This document shows positions 30,136 through 42,361 of a stretch of DNA of 64,000 nt, piece by piece. The position numbers were made by a program, and so were the translations under genes. This stretch comes from Amaurobius ferox. Taxonomy: Eukaryota; Arthropoda; Arachnida; Araneae; Amaurobiidae. Position 1 is the first letter of the stretch, and the number at the start of each line of letters is the position of its first letter. The stretch covers positions 102,731,382 through 102,795,381 of the forward strand of contig OX578152.1 of the NCBI GenBank assembly GCA_951213105.1, given 5' to 3'. Below the pieces are notes generated by a model. That model ran no database searches. It was not told the DNA's origin and saw nothing but the letters and a program-made list of their open reading frames with translations.

Positions 30136-31542
30136 CACTGCTGGCCATCCAAAATGCAACACCATAAAGGAAGCATCCAATAAGCATGAATTTTGCACCA
30201 TACGTAGACCTCGATAGGGAATACAAATGATTAGAATTTTAGCTCATATGCAAATCATGTGCGCCAGTAGCGCCACCTACAAGAGCTATATAAGGGGAGA
30301 AGAGAAGGCTGTTTTTAAGTACTGGAATGTTGTTTTCACCCTGTATTTTTGTGTGGGAAGCTTCAGTATGCCTCGTCGAAGAATACGGCAGCCATTCCAG
30401 CACGTTTCTGAGTTTGACAGAGGAAGAATTGTGGCTTATAGAGATTGCGGATTACCTTTCCGAAAAATCGGTGCTCGTGTTGGACGAAATCAAGCCACAG
30501 TGATACGAATATGGAATCAGTGGGTGCAGGAGGGACGGACCAACCGACAGGAACGATTGCACCAGCCTCGTCGCACCACCGAACGTGAGGACAGGCATAT
30601 TGTGCGCATGGCAATGATGGATCGCACTGCAACATCAACAACTCTAGCTCAAGAATTAAGGTCTGTTTCACAACAATCTGTGTCAGCACGTACCATTCGA
30701 CGTCGTCTGCAGCAACGGACAATTTCAGCAAGGCGTTCATTGCTGCGATTACCTTTGACTCCAGACCATAGGCGTATGCGGCTGCAATGGTGCGTTGAAC
30801 ACCGGACATGGACAAACGAATGGCACGGCATTGTGTTTTCAGACGAATCACGATTCTGTCTACAACACGACGATGGTCGTATCCGGGTTTGGCGGCACCG
30901 TGGCGAGATAGTGCATAACTCTTGCATTATGCATCGCCATACCGGTCCTTCACTTGGCGTTATGGTTTGGGGTGGCATTGGATTTTACTCCCGCACCCCC
31001 CTAATAGGCATTGCCGGTACATTCAACAGCACCACTACATTTCTGAAATTTTGGAGCCTGTTGTTTTGCCTTACTTTCAAGGCTTGCCTGCTGCCAAGTT
31101 TCAACAGGACAATGCGAGACCACACGTGGCACATATCGTTCAGCATTTCTTCAATGCCCACCAAGTTTACTGCTCCCTTGGCCGGCCCGTTCTCCCGATC
31201 TGTCGCCCATTGAAAACGTCTGGTCGATGATTGGCAAACGACTGGCCCAGCAAACAACACCAGCTGCTACGACAGATGAAGTTTAGCAACGTGTGGAAGC
31301 AGTATGGACTGACATACCCCAAGAACACATTCAAAGCCACTTTCTTTCAATGCCGAGGCGCGTAGCAGCAGTTATTGTCAGCCATGGTGGCTGCACAAAA
31401 TACTGATTTCTTCATGTTCCGCAAGTCGAACGGGGCTGTATTTTCAATCAATTCATCCTTTTACTTTATGTTCTTTGCCCAATAAATTTGGCTTTGATAT
31501 CTCTTGTCTTTCATGGTGTTGCATTTTGGATGGCCAGCAGTG
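30136..31542 (+). mobile_element. Tc1-type transposon
   Basis: Terminal inverted repeats of about 30 bases: CACTGCTGGCCATCCAAAAT at the left and ATTTTGGATGGCCAGCAGTG at the right. TA is on both sides (30134-30135 and 31543-31544), the usual target duplication of the superfamily. The 1407-bp length is normal for a single-gene Tc1 element. The transposase inside is broken, so the copy would need help to move. Confidence 0.92.
30368..31406 (+). pseudogene. Tc1 transposase, frameshifted
   Basis: The frame opens with MPRRRIRQPF at 30368. It has a helix-turn-helix at about residues 20-55, a second DNA-binding helix set at about 70-120, and the first catalytic aspartate in VFSDESRF (D159). A +1-type shift near 31018-31030 moves the frame, so the second aspartate (QQDNARPH) lies in another frame. 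A second shift near 31165-31190 precedes SPDLSPIENVW, which carries the glutamate of the DD34E triad. TAG at 31284 is a further in-frame stop. The intact reading would be about 340 residues, normal for the family. Codons are GC-richer than in the surroundings, consistent with a horizontally moving family. Confidence 0.88.
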
Positions 31543-31544
31543 TA

Positions 31545-31832
31545 GTTGAGACGAAGATAAAAGAAACTGTGAATGGAAATGTGCATCGATTGGGTGGGAA
31601 TACGCTTAATAGTGACTCAGGTATTGATGAAAGATATATGAGTGTGGGTGCTTGGGATAGTGAAGAGCAAGTCCTGCTTTATGAGTCAGAATTCCTACGA
31701 TTTTCCATAAGATATGAAACTGACAAAGCTCAAAATCCAATGCATATCGTCGCTGCTGTGACGGAAAATATGAAAAATCATAAACTGACATCGCCTATTT
31801 ATAAAAAGACATTGGCGGTTCTTAGAATGTGA
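31545..31832 (+). other. short open frame of unknown origin next to Tc1
   Basis: The frame KIKETVNGNVHRLGG...DERYMSVGAWDSEEQ...ENMKNHKLTSPIYKK stays open for about 95 codons and reads like protein, with no low complexity. Before the Tc1 insertion it was continuous with the tandem repeat unit upstream, so it may be a fragment of a gene carried by that repeat. I recognise no domain. Confidence 0.25.
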
Positions 31833-31914
31833 AATGTAAATTTCCGTTGGAAAAATCCAAGTGATAATGATCGCCCATTGGTAAAAAACTGTTGCAGAAA
31901 GAATGACGAAATTA

Positions 31915-32235
31915 AAAATTTGCAAAGCATTGCCTGCAATTTGGCGTTATTTTTATCAATTTGGTGACATTTTCGTCAATTTGACAATATTTAAAAAAGT
32001 CGCCAAGTTTGCGACATTCCGCCAAATTTTTCACGCTGAAATGGGTTATTCATATAGTCGTTTGTTATGTTGTTTCCAAGATATTGAATATTCATCCATT
32101 AATCATCATTTTCATTGATTTGGAGTCAATTTTATCAATTTGGCGACAGTTTCGTCAATTTAGCTGCATTTAAAAAGACTCGCCAAGTTGGCGCTATTCC
32201 TCTAATTCCAATACCAAAATCGCGCTAAGGGTTAC
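31915..32235 (+). repeat. family A internal segment, tandem dimer
   Basis: The cluster (GGCGTTATTTTTATCAATTT, GTCGCCAAGTTTGCGACATT, CCGCCAAATTT, then TTCCAAGATATTGAA) appears twice, at about 31935-32035 and 32105-32230. Neither family A terminus is present. Confidence 0.6.
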
Positions 32236-32380
32236 CCACAGATAGATAGATTGATAAACAAACAGATAAATCAAGGTGTTTATATTAGAAAAGCTAAAGA
32301 TATGTTGATAGTTGAGATGCGTTTGGTGAATCGCTTTCACGTGGAAACCGCACGGGAAGATGCTATAAACGTCGTTGAGT

Positions 32381-32470
32381 GAACATGGTGGCGAACATGG
32401 TGGTGAACATGGTGGCGAACATGGTGGTGAACATGGTGGTGAACATGGTGGCGAACATGGTGGTGAACAT
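32381..32470. repeat. 12-bp minisatellite, 7.5 copies
   Basis: GAACATGGTGGC and GAACATGGTGGT alternate in perfect phase. Translation gives (EHGG)n within a 63-aa frame, which is an accident of the repeat. Confidence 0.92.
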
Positions 32471-32570
32471 GAATGTGTTAAATTGAACACGAGAAATTCG
32501 AAGTTTTTTATTCTTCTTTTGAATTTATCGATCGAATACAAATCATTTTCTAATATCTATGATTGAACGA

Positions 32571-35500
32571 TTTGGCCAAGGAGAAATAGATTTTCTGAAT
32601 TTAAAGGTTTCTTTTACTCCTGAAAAGACGTGGGACTTTTTACAGTTTCGTCTCTTTCAGGAAAACCTTTGGAGCCTTTTTTATTTTAATATCTCTCGAA
32701 TCAAATCATATCTAGTCTTCCGTAACTGAGTTATACAGTATATTTAAATTACAAATCTCAACGGATATATGTCTGAAATTCAAATGGAAAGTATATTCCA
32801 ATGCCCAAAAATAACTGAGTTTTTTCTTTTGTATCAGCAGTAAAATTCAAAAAGTCAATCTTTTATATAAAAAAAAAAATGTGTCTGCTGCTTCCGTTGA
32901 ACGAAATGACGCAAGAAATATCTAGGGAGAAGAAGAGATTGAAACTGTGTTTTTTTTCGCTGCCATCATTTTAGTTTAATACATCCTGCTTTGAGTTTAA
33001 TTTGCTCTAACATATATCTCAATGAATCTCAGGTAATAATTAGCATTAATTCTTGTTTATAGGGTGAAATCACAATTTAAACTTTTCTTATTTTCTATAT
33101 TTATTGAATAAAACATTAAGAATATTCTAAAACAATAATTATCAAAATATTCCATTTAGAACTGTTTTTTATAATAAAATTCGTAAAGCAATACGTCCAC
33201 AAATCAATCAATCCTCCTTGACTTTTAAATCGTTTTTTCAAAACTGTTATTTTCAACCTTGCCCACTGCAGCCTTTTTCAACCTTGCGCACATTAACACT
33301 ACTGAAACCCAGAATCTTAAAACTTTACATGATATTGTATTATGCACATATATATGACATAATACAATATGAACATATAATTATGGACATACTCTACCTA
33401 AATTTAAATAAATCTTTGTCAAACAAATTTCTATTAAAATATTTTCTACATTTTTTTAATATTTTTATAGCATTTAATCATAAAAATACCTTAAGTTATC
33501 TTTTTTTTTTTTTTGCAAACATCCATATAATTTTAGGTGGAATTTAAAATATAATTTCTTAAGAGATTATATTTTACAAAATTGGAAGTGCATGTGTCAC
33601 AGTTTACCTTCGCACCTACGCGTAGCACTTGTATGGTCAGCTTTCAAAAGAGCACTTGTAAGACACACTTTCAAAAATGATCAATTAATCTATCATAAAA
33701 AAATGTTCTACCAAATTTTATTAAATGTTTCTATTTTGCAGCAATGGATAAATAATTGAAAAAAAAAACCCCTAAACTGTTATGATTTGAAAAAATCATG
33801 ACAGGTCCATAAAATTTTGAACACCCTACTACAAAGAAAGCTTTTTGAGTGGGTAAGGTTGATATATTAAATGAGCTGGTAAGAATGAAATATCTTTCTT
33901 AAAGTCCGTAGCTCAGTCAGTAGCATCTTATCCTTTAGTATCAGTTATCATGTGCTACATATGGCTTTATTCCGGAAATTAATCCATACAGATTAGACAG
34001 CTCACAACATTACAAAGGATCAAGCAAAGAACAAGGAACAATAAAATAACAACAATAACCAAGAAATATAAACACAAATAAATTAGTTCAGTCACAAGGA
34101 GTTCATCCTTTTTTTGTTCTGGCATCCCAATACAATTTGCTGATGTCACAAGTTATCATTTTTCTTATGAGTTAGTACCTTATCCGTAGCTCAACCTAAA
34201 ATCTGGAGGACAAGTTACGAGGTACATTTCCGATGCAATATATGAAACTTCCATCCTAGTAGCTTAATGGATGTATAGCATGATCACGAAATCAGCAACT
34301 TGATAGTTTCGGGGTGTTATTTCTGTGTCAAAGTGTGGTAGACCGGTATCATAGCATTAAGCTAAAGACGTCTTTATCTCAAGGCATTTAATACTGTCTT
34401 ATGAGTGTTCGCTACAGTACCTTCTATTACCAGTGGGTTTCGTGGAAATTGAACGAAGTTCTTGTTGATATGATGCAGATAAGCGTGGGAACTATAAGTT
34501 GAAACGAAGGAAAGTTTAGCAGGCAGTGAGGAGGCCGGAGTTTGAATTCTTTGTTCAAATGACACCTGCTGCTATCTCATGGTGAGTGCAGAAAGTACAA
34601 TTTCTACAATGCATATATATATATATATATATATATTTGTCGAAAAACGAATATCGTGGAATAATAGAGCGAATGATATTTTGTGCTTGTCCGTGGCCAC
34701 CAATGTAGCGTGAACACGGAGTCGAGGATTGGACACAAGTCTACCGTGTACGATCCAGGATGATATGCGTCCATGCTCTAAAACGCAATATATGAAAGTT
34801 TAATTAATACATTTACACCCCCCATCATGAATTTAAGTTTTGTCGAACTTAAAGTGTATACTATTTTAGTATTGCTTGAAATATGCGAATATGAAATCAT
34901 CTACATTTCACTTGGTGACTTGGGCGTATTTTCGAAAGGCGCGGTTATGGTAAATTCTTAATATGATAAAAAAATTACATAGCACGACAGAGGTTTATCC
35001 TAAAGTATTGGGATATGATTTATTAGTTTTATCTTTATAATTATGCACCCAGACATATGGTTTAGCATCTATTAAATATAGATTTATCCAATAATTTATT
35101 TTATAGTATTTATATATACACAGAAATTATAAATTTATAAATACACATTTTCTGAAAGTTATTATTATGACTTTATCTTGCTGTATATCTCAGCACTCTT
35201 TTTAAAGCAAAGCTTTAACTGAAAAATAGAGAAAAAATTTTCTATAAGAAAATTGCTCTATTTCACTTTTTGTTTTTTATCTTCAAATACTCCGATATTA
35301 TTTTATGAGTCGACGAAATGATAAATGCAGTGATATACACACGGTAAATGTATTTATGCTCATTTAAGTTGAAAATGCCATTTAAATATTTATATATATG
35401 CGAATTTATCCAAATGTTAATATAAATGCATAAATTCATATATGCGCATTTATGCTAAAACTATATTTAGAGTAAGAAAAAAATGCTAATATTTAAGGTA

Positions 35501-35584
35501 ATAATTTACTATTTGCAAATTAAAAAAAAACATTGTGTACTTGAAATACAGGAACGGTTATTAGAAACTATTTCCTCTCTCTTT
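32571..35584. other. AT-rich spacer, no gene recognised
   Basis: 3 kb without a recognisable gene. It contains an AT run at about 34613-34637 and a tRNA-like A-box phrase TAGCTCAGTCAGTAGC at 33909 without a partner B box. A 109-aa frame at 33218-33547 is AT-driven and unsupported. Confidence 0.4.
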
Positions 35585-35724
35585 TACTTTCCCCATAATA
35601 CATGGTAATGTATAAGGAAAGTATTGGAATCATGTCGAAAATTTCAACTCGAGTTTTCGACGGATTTACACGTTTTGGGGCCTCTAGAATACGAAAATAA
35701 CTAATTTTTAGCGGAATGTTTGTT

Positions 35725-35791
<67 letters not shown>

Positions 35792-35897
35792 TCTAGAGGT
35801 CCCAAAACATGTAGATCCGTCGAAATATCGAGTTGTGGTTTTCGACACGATCTCAAATACTTCCTTTATACATTACCATGTATGTGTAGGGAAAGTA
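35585..35897. repeat. two family B ends in inverted orientation around a microsatellite
   Basis: 35585-35690 (TACTTTCCCCATAATACATG, TCGAGTTTTCGACGGAT, GGGGCCTCTAGAA) is the inverted counterpart of 35791-35897 (TTCTAGAGGTCCC, GATCCGTCGAAATATCGAG, CATGTATGTGTAGGGAAAGT). The centre is a (CT)n(GT)n run of about 60 bases. The arms are about 105 bases and could fold as a cruciform. Confidence 0.75.
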
Positions 35898-36786
35898 AAA
35901 AGTTATTATTTCAAAAACAGTTTTAAGAAAAACTTTATCATCTTTTGTGAGGGAATAAAACTTTAATCCCGGTTTAAGATTCAATTTTGAAAATTCAATT
36001 GAGAATATCAAATAGTTGTGCAATTCATGAATGAAGAACTATATAAGATGTAAAAACTTTCAAGTTAAAGTGAAAATAACCAGTGATGACGTTAGAAGGT
36101 AACAGGAAATCCCGTGAATCCAAGGCTAAATGAGATTTGTTCTAATAATAACACATTAAACACAACTTAGATCTTTAGTTTGTTTTTAGTTCAATGAAGT
36201 CGGGAAGCGTTTCAAAATAATCATGGGACATCCACCCAGCTTTCTCTTTTCCCTGACATTTTACAAGATTCCTCACTTTATTGACAGGAATGACAAGATA
36301 TACAGGCCTTCAAATGTTTTGATAGAATTGTACAATAAAATGGAAGTGAAATTAAAATGTATCACCCTACATTCGCACATAAATCGAAAGAGGTATTTAG
36401 AAAGAAACTTACTTAAGGGGCCATTCCCAAAGATAAGATAGAGTTCTCATTGCAGAAAAAAGCATCTATAGACCCGGTTGCGCGTTCTTTATGTGCTCAT
36501 CATTGTAGTCGATATATGCTATAGCAGCAAAAATATTTGCTACTACTGCCGGCAATGTCTTGCTTAGTTCACAAAGTTTTCTTGTTAATATTGCAAATAT
36601 TGGCTATTTCCATACTGACGGGCGCGTAATCGCGTGGTCTGTTTTAAGATGCTGTTATATGCAATGTTAGCGTGATTCTAGCTTTTGAAATGCTGGATAA
36701 GTTACTTGAGTACTTGAGGTTAGAGATACATTAAACTTTTGAGTAGGGCGGATGTTCTATGTCGAAGAAGAAGAAGAAGTTATGTG
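35898..36786. other. no recognised feature
   Basis: Unidentified spacer. It ends with a short GAAGAAGAAG run just before the SINE. Confidence 0.4.
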
Positions 36787-37081
36787 GAGTGGGACAACAC
36801 AGTGGTTAGCTTGCGCGAATTGCACTCAGACAACTCGAGTTTAATTCCCGGGCTCTGCATAAGATGTTTCCGTGTTCACGCGGAGTACGGGCACGATAAA
36901 TATGTGCTCCCTTAAGTCCTTCCGAGAGGTTGGTGGTAGGAGACGGAGGCACGGTCCCTGTGGACGTCACTCCTACTGGGTTCCCGTCAAAATTGGGTGG
37001 CACGTCCCCGCCGTCCAAACAGATAACTTACACCTTCGAGTAGGTAGGTCGGATGGTCTGGGTATCAACAACAACAACAAC
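36787..37081 (+). mobile_element. tRNA-headed SINE, moderately diverged
   Basis: A degenerate head (GGGACAACACAGTGGTTAGC, GAGTTTAATTCCCGGG) is followed by the body (TTCACGCGGAGTACGGGCAC, CCTTCCGAGAGGTTGGTGGT) and the tail TCGGATGGTCTGGGTATCAA with (CAA)n. A GAAGAAGAAGTTATGT phrase upstream (about 36770) resembles GAAGAAGACGTTATGT at about 37104, possibly a blurred target duplication. Confidence 0.75.
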
Positions 37082-37160
37082 ACCTTCACGGGTGATCTGA
37101 GTCGAAGAAGACGTTATGTAAGTAAGGACATTGCAGCTTTGTGCAGCCTTAGGAATTGAA

Positions 37161-37712
37161 GAAAGCAGACATAGGCCTTTATCTTTAGGAAATTTGATAT
37201 TAGTCTCCTTGAATGAAATATTGTTTTCTTGTAACCTTTAAAAAGCCTCCTCCAGATTTTATTCCCAATACAAAACTCTTTATGGATTACCAATGCTTTT
37301 TACAGAAAATAGGAACAATATTCCCTACATTCAAATCTGAATTCAAATTCGATATTTACCAAAATTGTCAAACCCACAAACAGAAAACAAAATCATGTCT
37401 ACTGATAACCGCCAGCCCATGGGTGTTGCTCCCAAGAAAGCAGACATAGGCCTTAATCTTTAGGAAGTTTGACATTAGTCTCCTTGAATGAAATATTGTT
37501 TTCTTGTAACCTCCAAAAAGCCTCCTCCAGATTTTATTCCTTACACTAAACTCTTTATGGATTACTTATTCTTTCACAGGAAATAGGAACAATATTCCCT
37601 GCATTCAAATCTGAATAAAAATTCAATATTTGCCATAATTGTCAAACCCGCAAACAGAAAACAAAATCATGTCTACTGATAACTGCCCATATTTGTTGCT
37701 CCCAGCAACCCC
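37161..37712. repeat. 275-bp tandem duplication
   Basis: GAAAGCAGACATAGGCC starts at 37161 and again at 37436. The copies stay alignable to AAAATCATGTCTACTGATAA in both, with scattered substitutions. No gene is recognised in the unit. Confidence 0.85.
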
Positions 37713-38505
37713 TCGTCCATTGCAGACAATACTTTACAACGTGTTTATACAGTGTTATATTTCAGACATTTCAAATCTTTAAATAACAATACTTTATGTT
37801 CTTTAGCAAAACATGTTTGTTACGTAGAAGTGTCAACAAAGCAAATTATTCAGGATATTTATATAAGCATAAAATAAGCATCTCCTGAGTATTCATATAC
37901 GATAGGCAATTCAAAAAACTTTTAATAAAAATAAATAATTAACATTTTTTGGAATTTAAAATAAACTGCTTTTAAATCGAAATAAATTGTACACTCTGCA
38001 AGTGCATACAAAGATAGAATATTGCAAAAAGACGCCGGATGCAAATATTGTTAAATATTTTCTTTGTCGAGAAACCGCAAATTAATTAATTTCTTTATAT
38101 CTCATTAATTAATGTTTTCAAAACAAATTTTAACACTTCAGAAAATTCATCTTTGGAATAATAAAATAATTTTTACAAAGGAATTTTTGTTTATAATATC
38201 AATTTTTCCAAGCAGAATTCCATGAATGAGAAAAATAGAATAATATTTACTAAATGTATTCTCCCAATTTTTTTTATTCGTATAATTCAACAGGATACTT
38301 ATATTTTGTGATTTATGGGTCTCTCTTTTCTTTTTATTTTCTTTGCTGAAGAATTAAAATGTTTCACATTTTCCAGTATTTTACACGAATCACAGAATTT
38401 ATAATTTGACATGGGGATTTATACCGTGGTAGTATGTCTAACACTAAAATGTATACAGCGTTTTTATACAATCTTATAATCGGCCTATATGACCTACACA
38501 ACCGC
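37713..38505. other. no recognised feature
   Basis: AT-rich spacer. Confidence 0.4.
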
Positions 38506-38562
38506 GCCGCTCATCCAACTGCTCCAAATCTTCCGGTGAGTAGGGCGGTACGGGTTTTCAAC
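38506..38562 (+). mobile_element. diverged SINE tail fragment
   Basis: CCGCTCATCCAACTGCTCCA, then CCGGTGAGTAGGGCGGTACG and GGTTTTCAAC, resembles the tail subtype at 57190-57247 (CCGGCCGTCCAAATAGTTGC and GAGTCGGACGGTCTGGGTC). No target duplication could be fixed. Confidence 0.45.
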
Positions 38563-38788
38563 ATCAAGACGAAGAATATTTGCAATGGAACCTAGCCAAT
38601 TGCCTCATTCCACTCATAGTAACAGAGAAGAGTAAAGTCACATATCAACGCTGATCCTTCAACATGGAAAATAAAATAGACTTCACTAATTTAGTAATTT
38701 CACAATTGAATTCGCACCAGAGAAAGTCTCAAAGTAGCTGTTCAAAGTGGCGCCCGAGCTCTATTCATAATGATCTACCCATAATGCA

Positions 38789-39233
38789 TTTTATGGGATT
38801 TTTTGATAAATATGTTTAAAAAATGTGCAATATGTTCAGAACTGTCCATACTACCTTTCTAAAGTGTGTAAAAATCGTTTTCTAATGAAAAATTACATAA
38901 GAAATGATTATTTACGTAACTTTATTGAATATTTTGAATTTTTGATGATTTTTTCAAAATCTCATTAAAATATTTGGGGATTTTTCTAACATTTGATTGC
39001 AATAGGCTTCCAGTATTCACTGATTGTAATTTGTGTATCAAATTTCATTTGAATTGTTCCATTCGTGAGATATCGTCCCCACAGACACACACACATACAG
39101 ACAACACCTCAAAACTTTCGATTCTTGTTCAGGGATGCTTGCAACATGCTCTCCAGTCGAAAACTCGAATTCGAATTTTCGATTCCGTCACACAACTTTC
39201 TTTATACATTATACTATGTATATAAAGAAAGTA
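38789..39233 (+). mobile_element. family A element, 3' half
   Basis: Starts within the interior (TTTTTTGATAAATATG, AATGTGCAATATGTTCAGAA). It keeps the CAAATTTCATTTGAATTG module, a short CA run, AGGGATGCTTGCAACATGC, CGAAAACTCGAATTCG, and a slightly altered hairpin end (ATAAAGAAAGTA). Confidence 0.75.
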
Positions 39234-40822
39234 AATAATATTATTGATGAAATATTGTCACTTTCCATAAAAATGTGTAACGACATTGGATGGAAAGACT
39301 GACCAATGGAGAAGGTGCTTGTGGCGGTGTTGTGAAGACTGCCAATCAAAGCAAAGGAGGAGGGTCGGACCTGAGACAAAAGATCCACAACAAAAGGAGA
39401 CATAGCGAGAAAAAGACTTACAGCACGACACTTAGAAAGATATAACAAAGATAATGACATAAGTACGATACATATAGACAACGATTTCGACAGAGAGAGT
39501 GCAGCATGATTTCTACCAAAGGTGATATCGAAATTCACGATGACTTCTGCACGACAATTGCAGAATGTAAACGACAAAGTCCTGAGTACAATTTGTTCGA
39601 TATTAAGTCCAAGACAGCCTTGAAGGTATGTGTTCCTCAAATAATACCAGGTCTTAAATACACTTTAGGTATTTTTAATAATGGTCTCACATTGTCTCTC
39701 TCCGCCGAAATAATATGAGTAATTGTGTAATGAATTTAATAACCATGTTATGCTGTTGTTAAATGTTTTATTGTTAAAGTTAAAATGATGCAATCAATTT
39801 AGTATTATATCAATTAATATTCTTTTACAGAACTCGCGCGAAAGATAAATAATTGGAGGGTTATCAGCGGCAAACAACGCAATGTATAATTTAATAATGA
39901 GTTTCACGAATACGATCAATTTACGGCCATGTTAAGATATGTTAACAATAATAATCTAAAATACCCAACTTTAAATAACTGTGTTTTTGTGCATCACAGT
40001 TAACATCATTCTTGTGGATCTAATTCGTTCCATTCACGTAAGGACGCTTTTTGTAATAGCCGCAAATTTTGACGCACAAGCATTTTACCAATAGTCATTC
40101 ATTTCATGGGATATTAATTGAACGTTCATTTTATTTTGGTGAGGATTTAGCGCTTGAGCTCATAACGTGCCAAAAATGCCCAATTTCTATTAACGTGGTG
40201 TTAATTCAATGCTGTGGATGTAGTGGTAAAAGTAAGGACTTTTCTTAAAATTTTATATTAAGAAAACGTGAATGTCGTTTGAGACAATAATTTAGATGGC
40301 GCTGGGATAAGATAAGTAGTCCTACATGCATCTCTATGGCGAAAGGCTTACAATATTTATTTAAACTGTCCATTTTGTCAAAATAAATTAATTGCGCAAT
40401 GCAAAGCCGAACTGAAACAATAAAGAATAATCCTACGTATCCTACAATTTATTTTTATCTCCCTATATTCTGTACTCTATCCTATAACTATTAAAACATA
40501 CTGGTTAATTATACTCATAATTAGGGAACCCTTCATTTAAAAATAATCAAAATACATACACTAAATACTACGCCTTTCTGTTGTGTCAGCTAACAATAAC
40601 AGCTAATTTACTAACACTAGCGGCACATAGATATGACTCTCAAAGCATTATGCCATTTTCAAGCGTTTCATCTATAGGAGTTATCTTCTTCTTTTTAACT
40701 CCATGGCTGCGAATCTTGTTCAACATTTTTCACTGTGAAAAAAGTTTCATTGATTTATGTAGGGAAAATGCCCAATGCCCATATCATACTTTCGTTATAC
40801 ATTCTATAAAATGTCAGAAATA
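39234..40822. other. unidentified, short frames only
   Basis: A 70-aa frame at 39506-39718 and an 85-aa frame at 40581-40838 have no recognisable domain. About 39990-40120 resembles the decayed family A interior (AACATCATTCTTGTGGATCT, TCGTTCCATTCACG, CAATAGTCATTCATTT). Confidence 0.35.
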
Positions 40823-41158
40823 TTATGAAATCTTTTGACTTTTATGATACCCATATTTATTGTCATACAACGCTATAAACTCTTTGTATTCAGTAGCGTA
40901 TATTGAGTTCGTGTCATTCGCGATATAAAGAATTTCTCTTGGAACGGGTATGTGTGGATAAACTTTGCGGTTCAAAAGTCGTTTGACCCCCCCAACCGTG
41001 ATGTGGGAGGATCGGTGACAAGTATGATGGATGACAAGCATGTTGAAATTTTTTTCCCATATTACGCATTTTTCTCCGAGATAATTTAAAGCGTTGGAAG
41101 ATATTATTGGTTTTTTGTGCTCTAATGGCTTTATACGGAATTTATTTAATAGAAACAT
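40823..41158 (-). other. 111-aa open frame, unknown
   Basis: The frame has a normal-looking amino-acid mix (KRLLNRKVYPHIPVPREILY is a sample) and no low complexity. It has no domain I can name, no neighbour of known function and no evident splice context. It could be a captured or decayed gene piece or chance. Confidence 0.2.
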
Positions 41159-42361
41159 GCAATTTGTTGGACAGAAATATAGTGGTATGGTAACCTTACG
41201 GTATAGTATTAAGCATAATCGTCGCTTATTTAATAGAGTATCGTCAACCAGAGATATATGCTTTTATTACCATAAGTAAATAATTTCAATGTAACGGATT
41301 GTATTAACTTTCTTATGCAAGATACAAAATATTCCATGTGACATCATATATTACTTCCTTGGGGAACCTCCAATATACCCGGAATCCAGTCGGCATTGCC
41401 CTGTCTTTTCTGGCTACAAAATTCTCCACTAGAACTGTCCTGAGAATATAGTATTAAACAACACACAGTCATTGTAATATGAAACTGGACAATGTATCAG
41501 ATATGCAGATAAAATCAGCCGAGTAACAACCCATAAATTAAAGGCACCAGCAAATCTGGAAAAGATAATACTTGAGCTTCTCAACTGGACACTTATGTAG
41601 CATACTATTTACGACATTTTCAGGGGCTATGATCACCTTGCCCTGGACCGCCCAATAGTGGGCAAGCCATCCGACCAATACCGGGCCAAGGGCCAGAGAG
41701 TAAAAGTTTCATTCCAACCACGAATTCACAATTTCTTCAATTCCTTCAATATTTTCCTCACTGAATTCTAGTCCCGCAATTTGTGTCATGTGAAAATGAA
41801 AGCCATAAGTAAGTCTGTATCGACTTCAACAATGGATATACTGCGAGCAGTAAACCTGTTCTGCAAGTACCTTAGTGCAAACTTTTGACAAAATCCACCA
41901 GTTCCCACTACGGAGTGGTGAGAACAAATATTATTCACATCTTCCCCAGGCGCTGTAATTCTTTGAGACCGACTAATTTTTGGGTTTAATATCATGATGC
42001 CAACTTGAAGATACTATATTAAAATGTTAGAGAAAAATGAAGGTTATTAGTGTAAATAATATTCCCTGTAATTTATGTAAATAAAAATGTTTAATCAGGA
42101 TTAAAATTGAATTATGTCAACTTTAACCTCCATACCTATTTTACGATTCTATGTACATTCTCTTGCAAAGATTACTTTGTAAGAGAATATTCTAAGTCAC
42201 ATTCCTTATCATTAATACTGTTTCTTAATCGTAGTTCCTTAGCAGGAAAATATATATTTCGGAATATTTTTATGTAACGACGCCAACTCATTTACAAAAT
42301 TTATCTTATTCTATTTCGCATTAATCCAATGTAATATTTTGAGGCAAGGTTATCACAAATG
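41159..42361. other. no recognised feature
   Basis: 41630-41700 is less AT-rich (CTGGACCGCCCAATAGTGGG) but unidentified. Confidence 0.4.

Noticed and set aside
32375..32566. 63-aa frame with (EHGG)n
   Set aside because: Translation of the 12-bp minisatellite; the same tract is open on both strands.
33905..33930. tRNA-like phrase TAGCTCAGTCAGTAGC
   Set aside because: No B box or cloverleaf follows within 80 bases.
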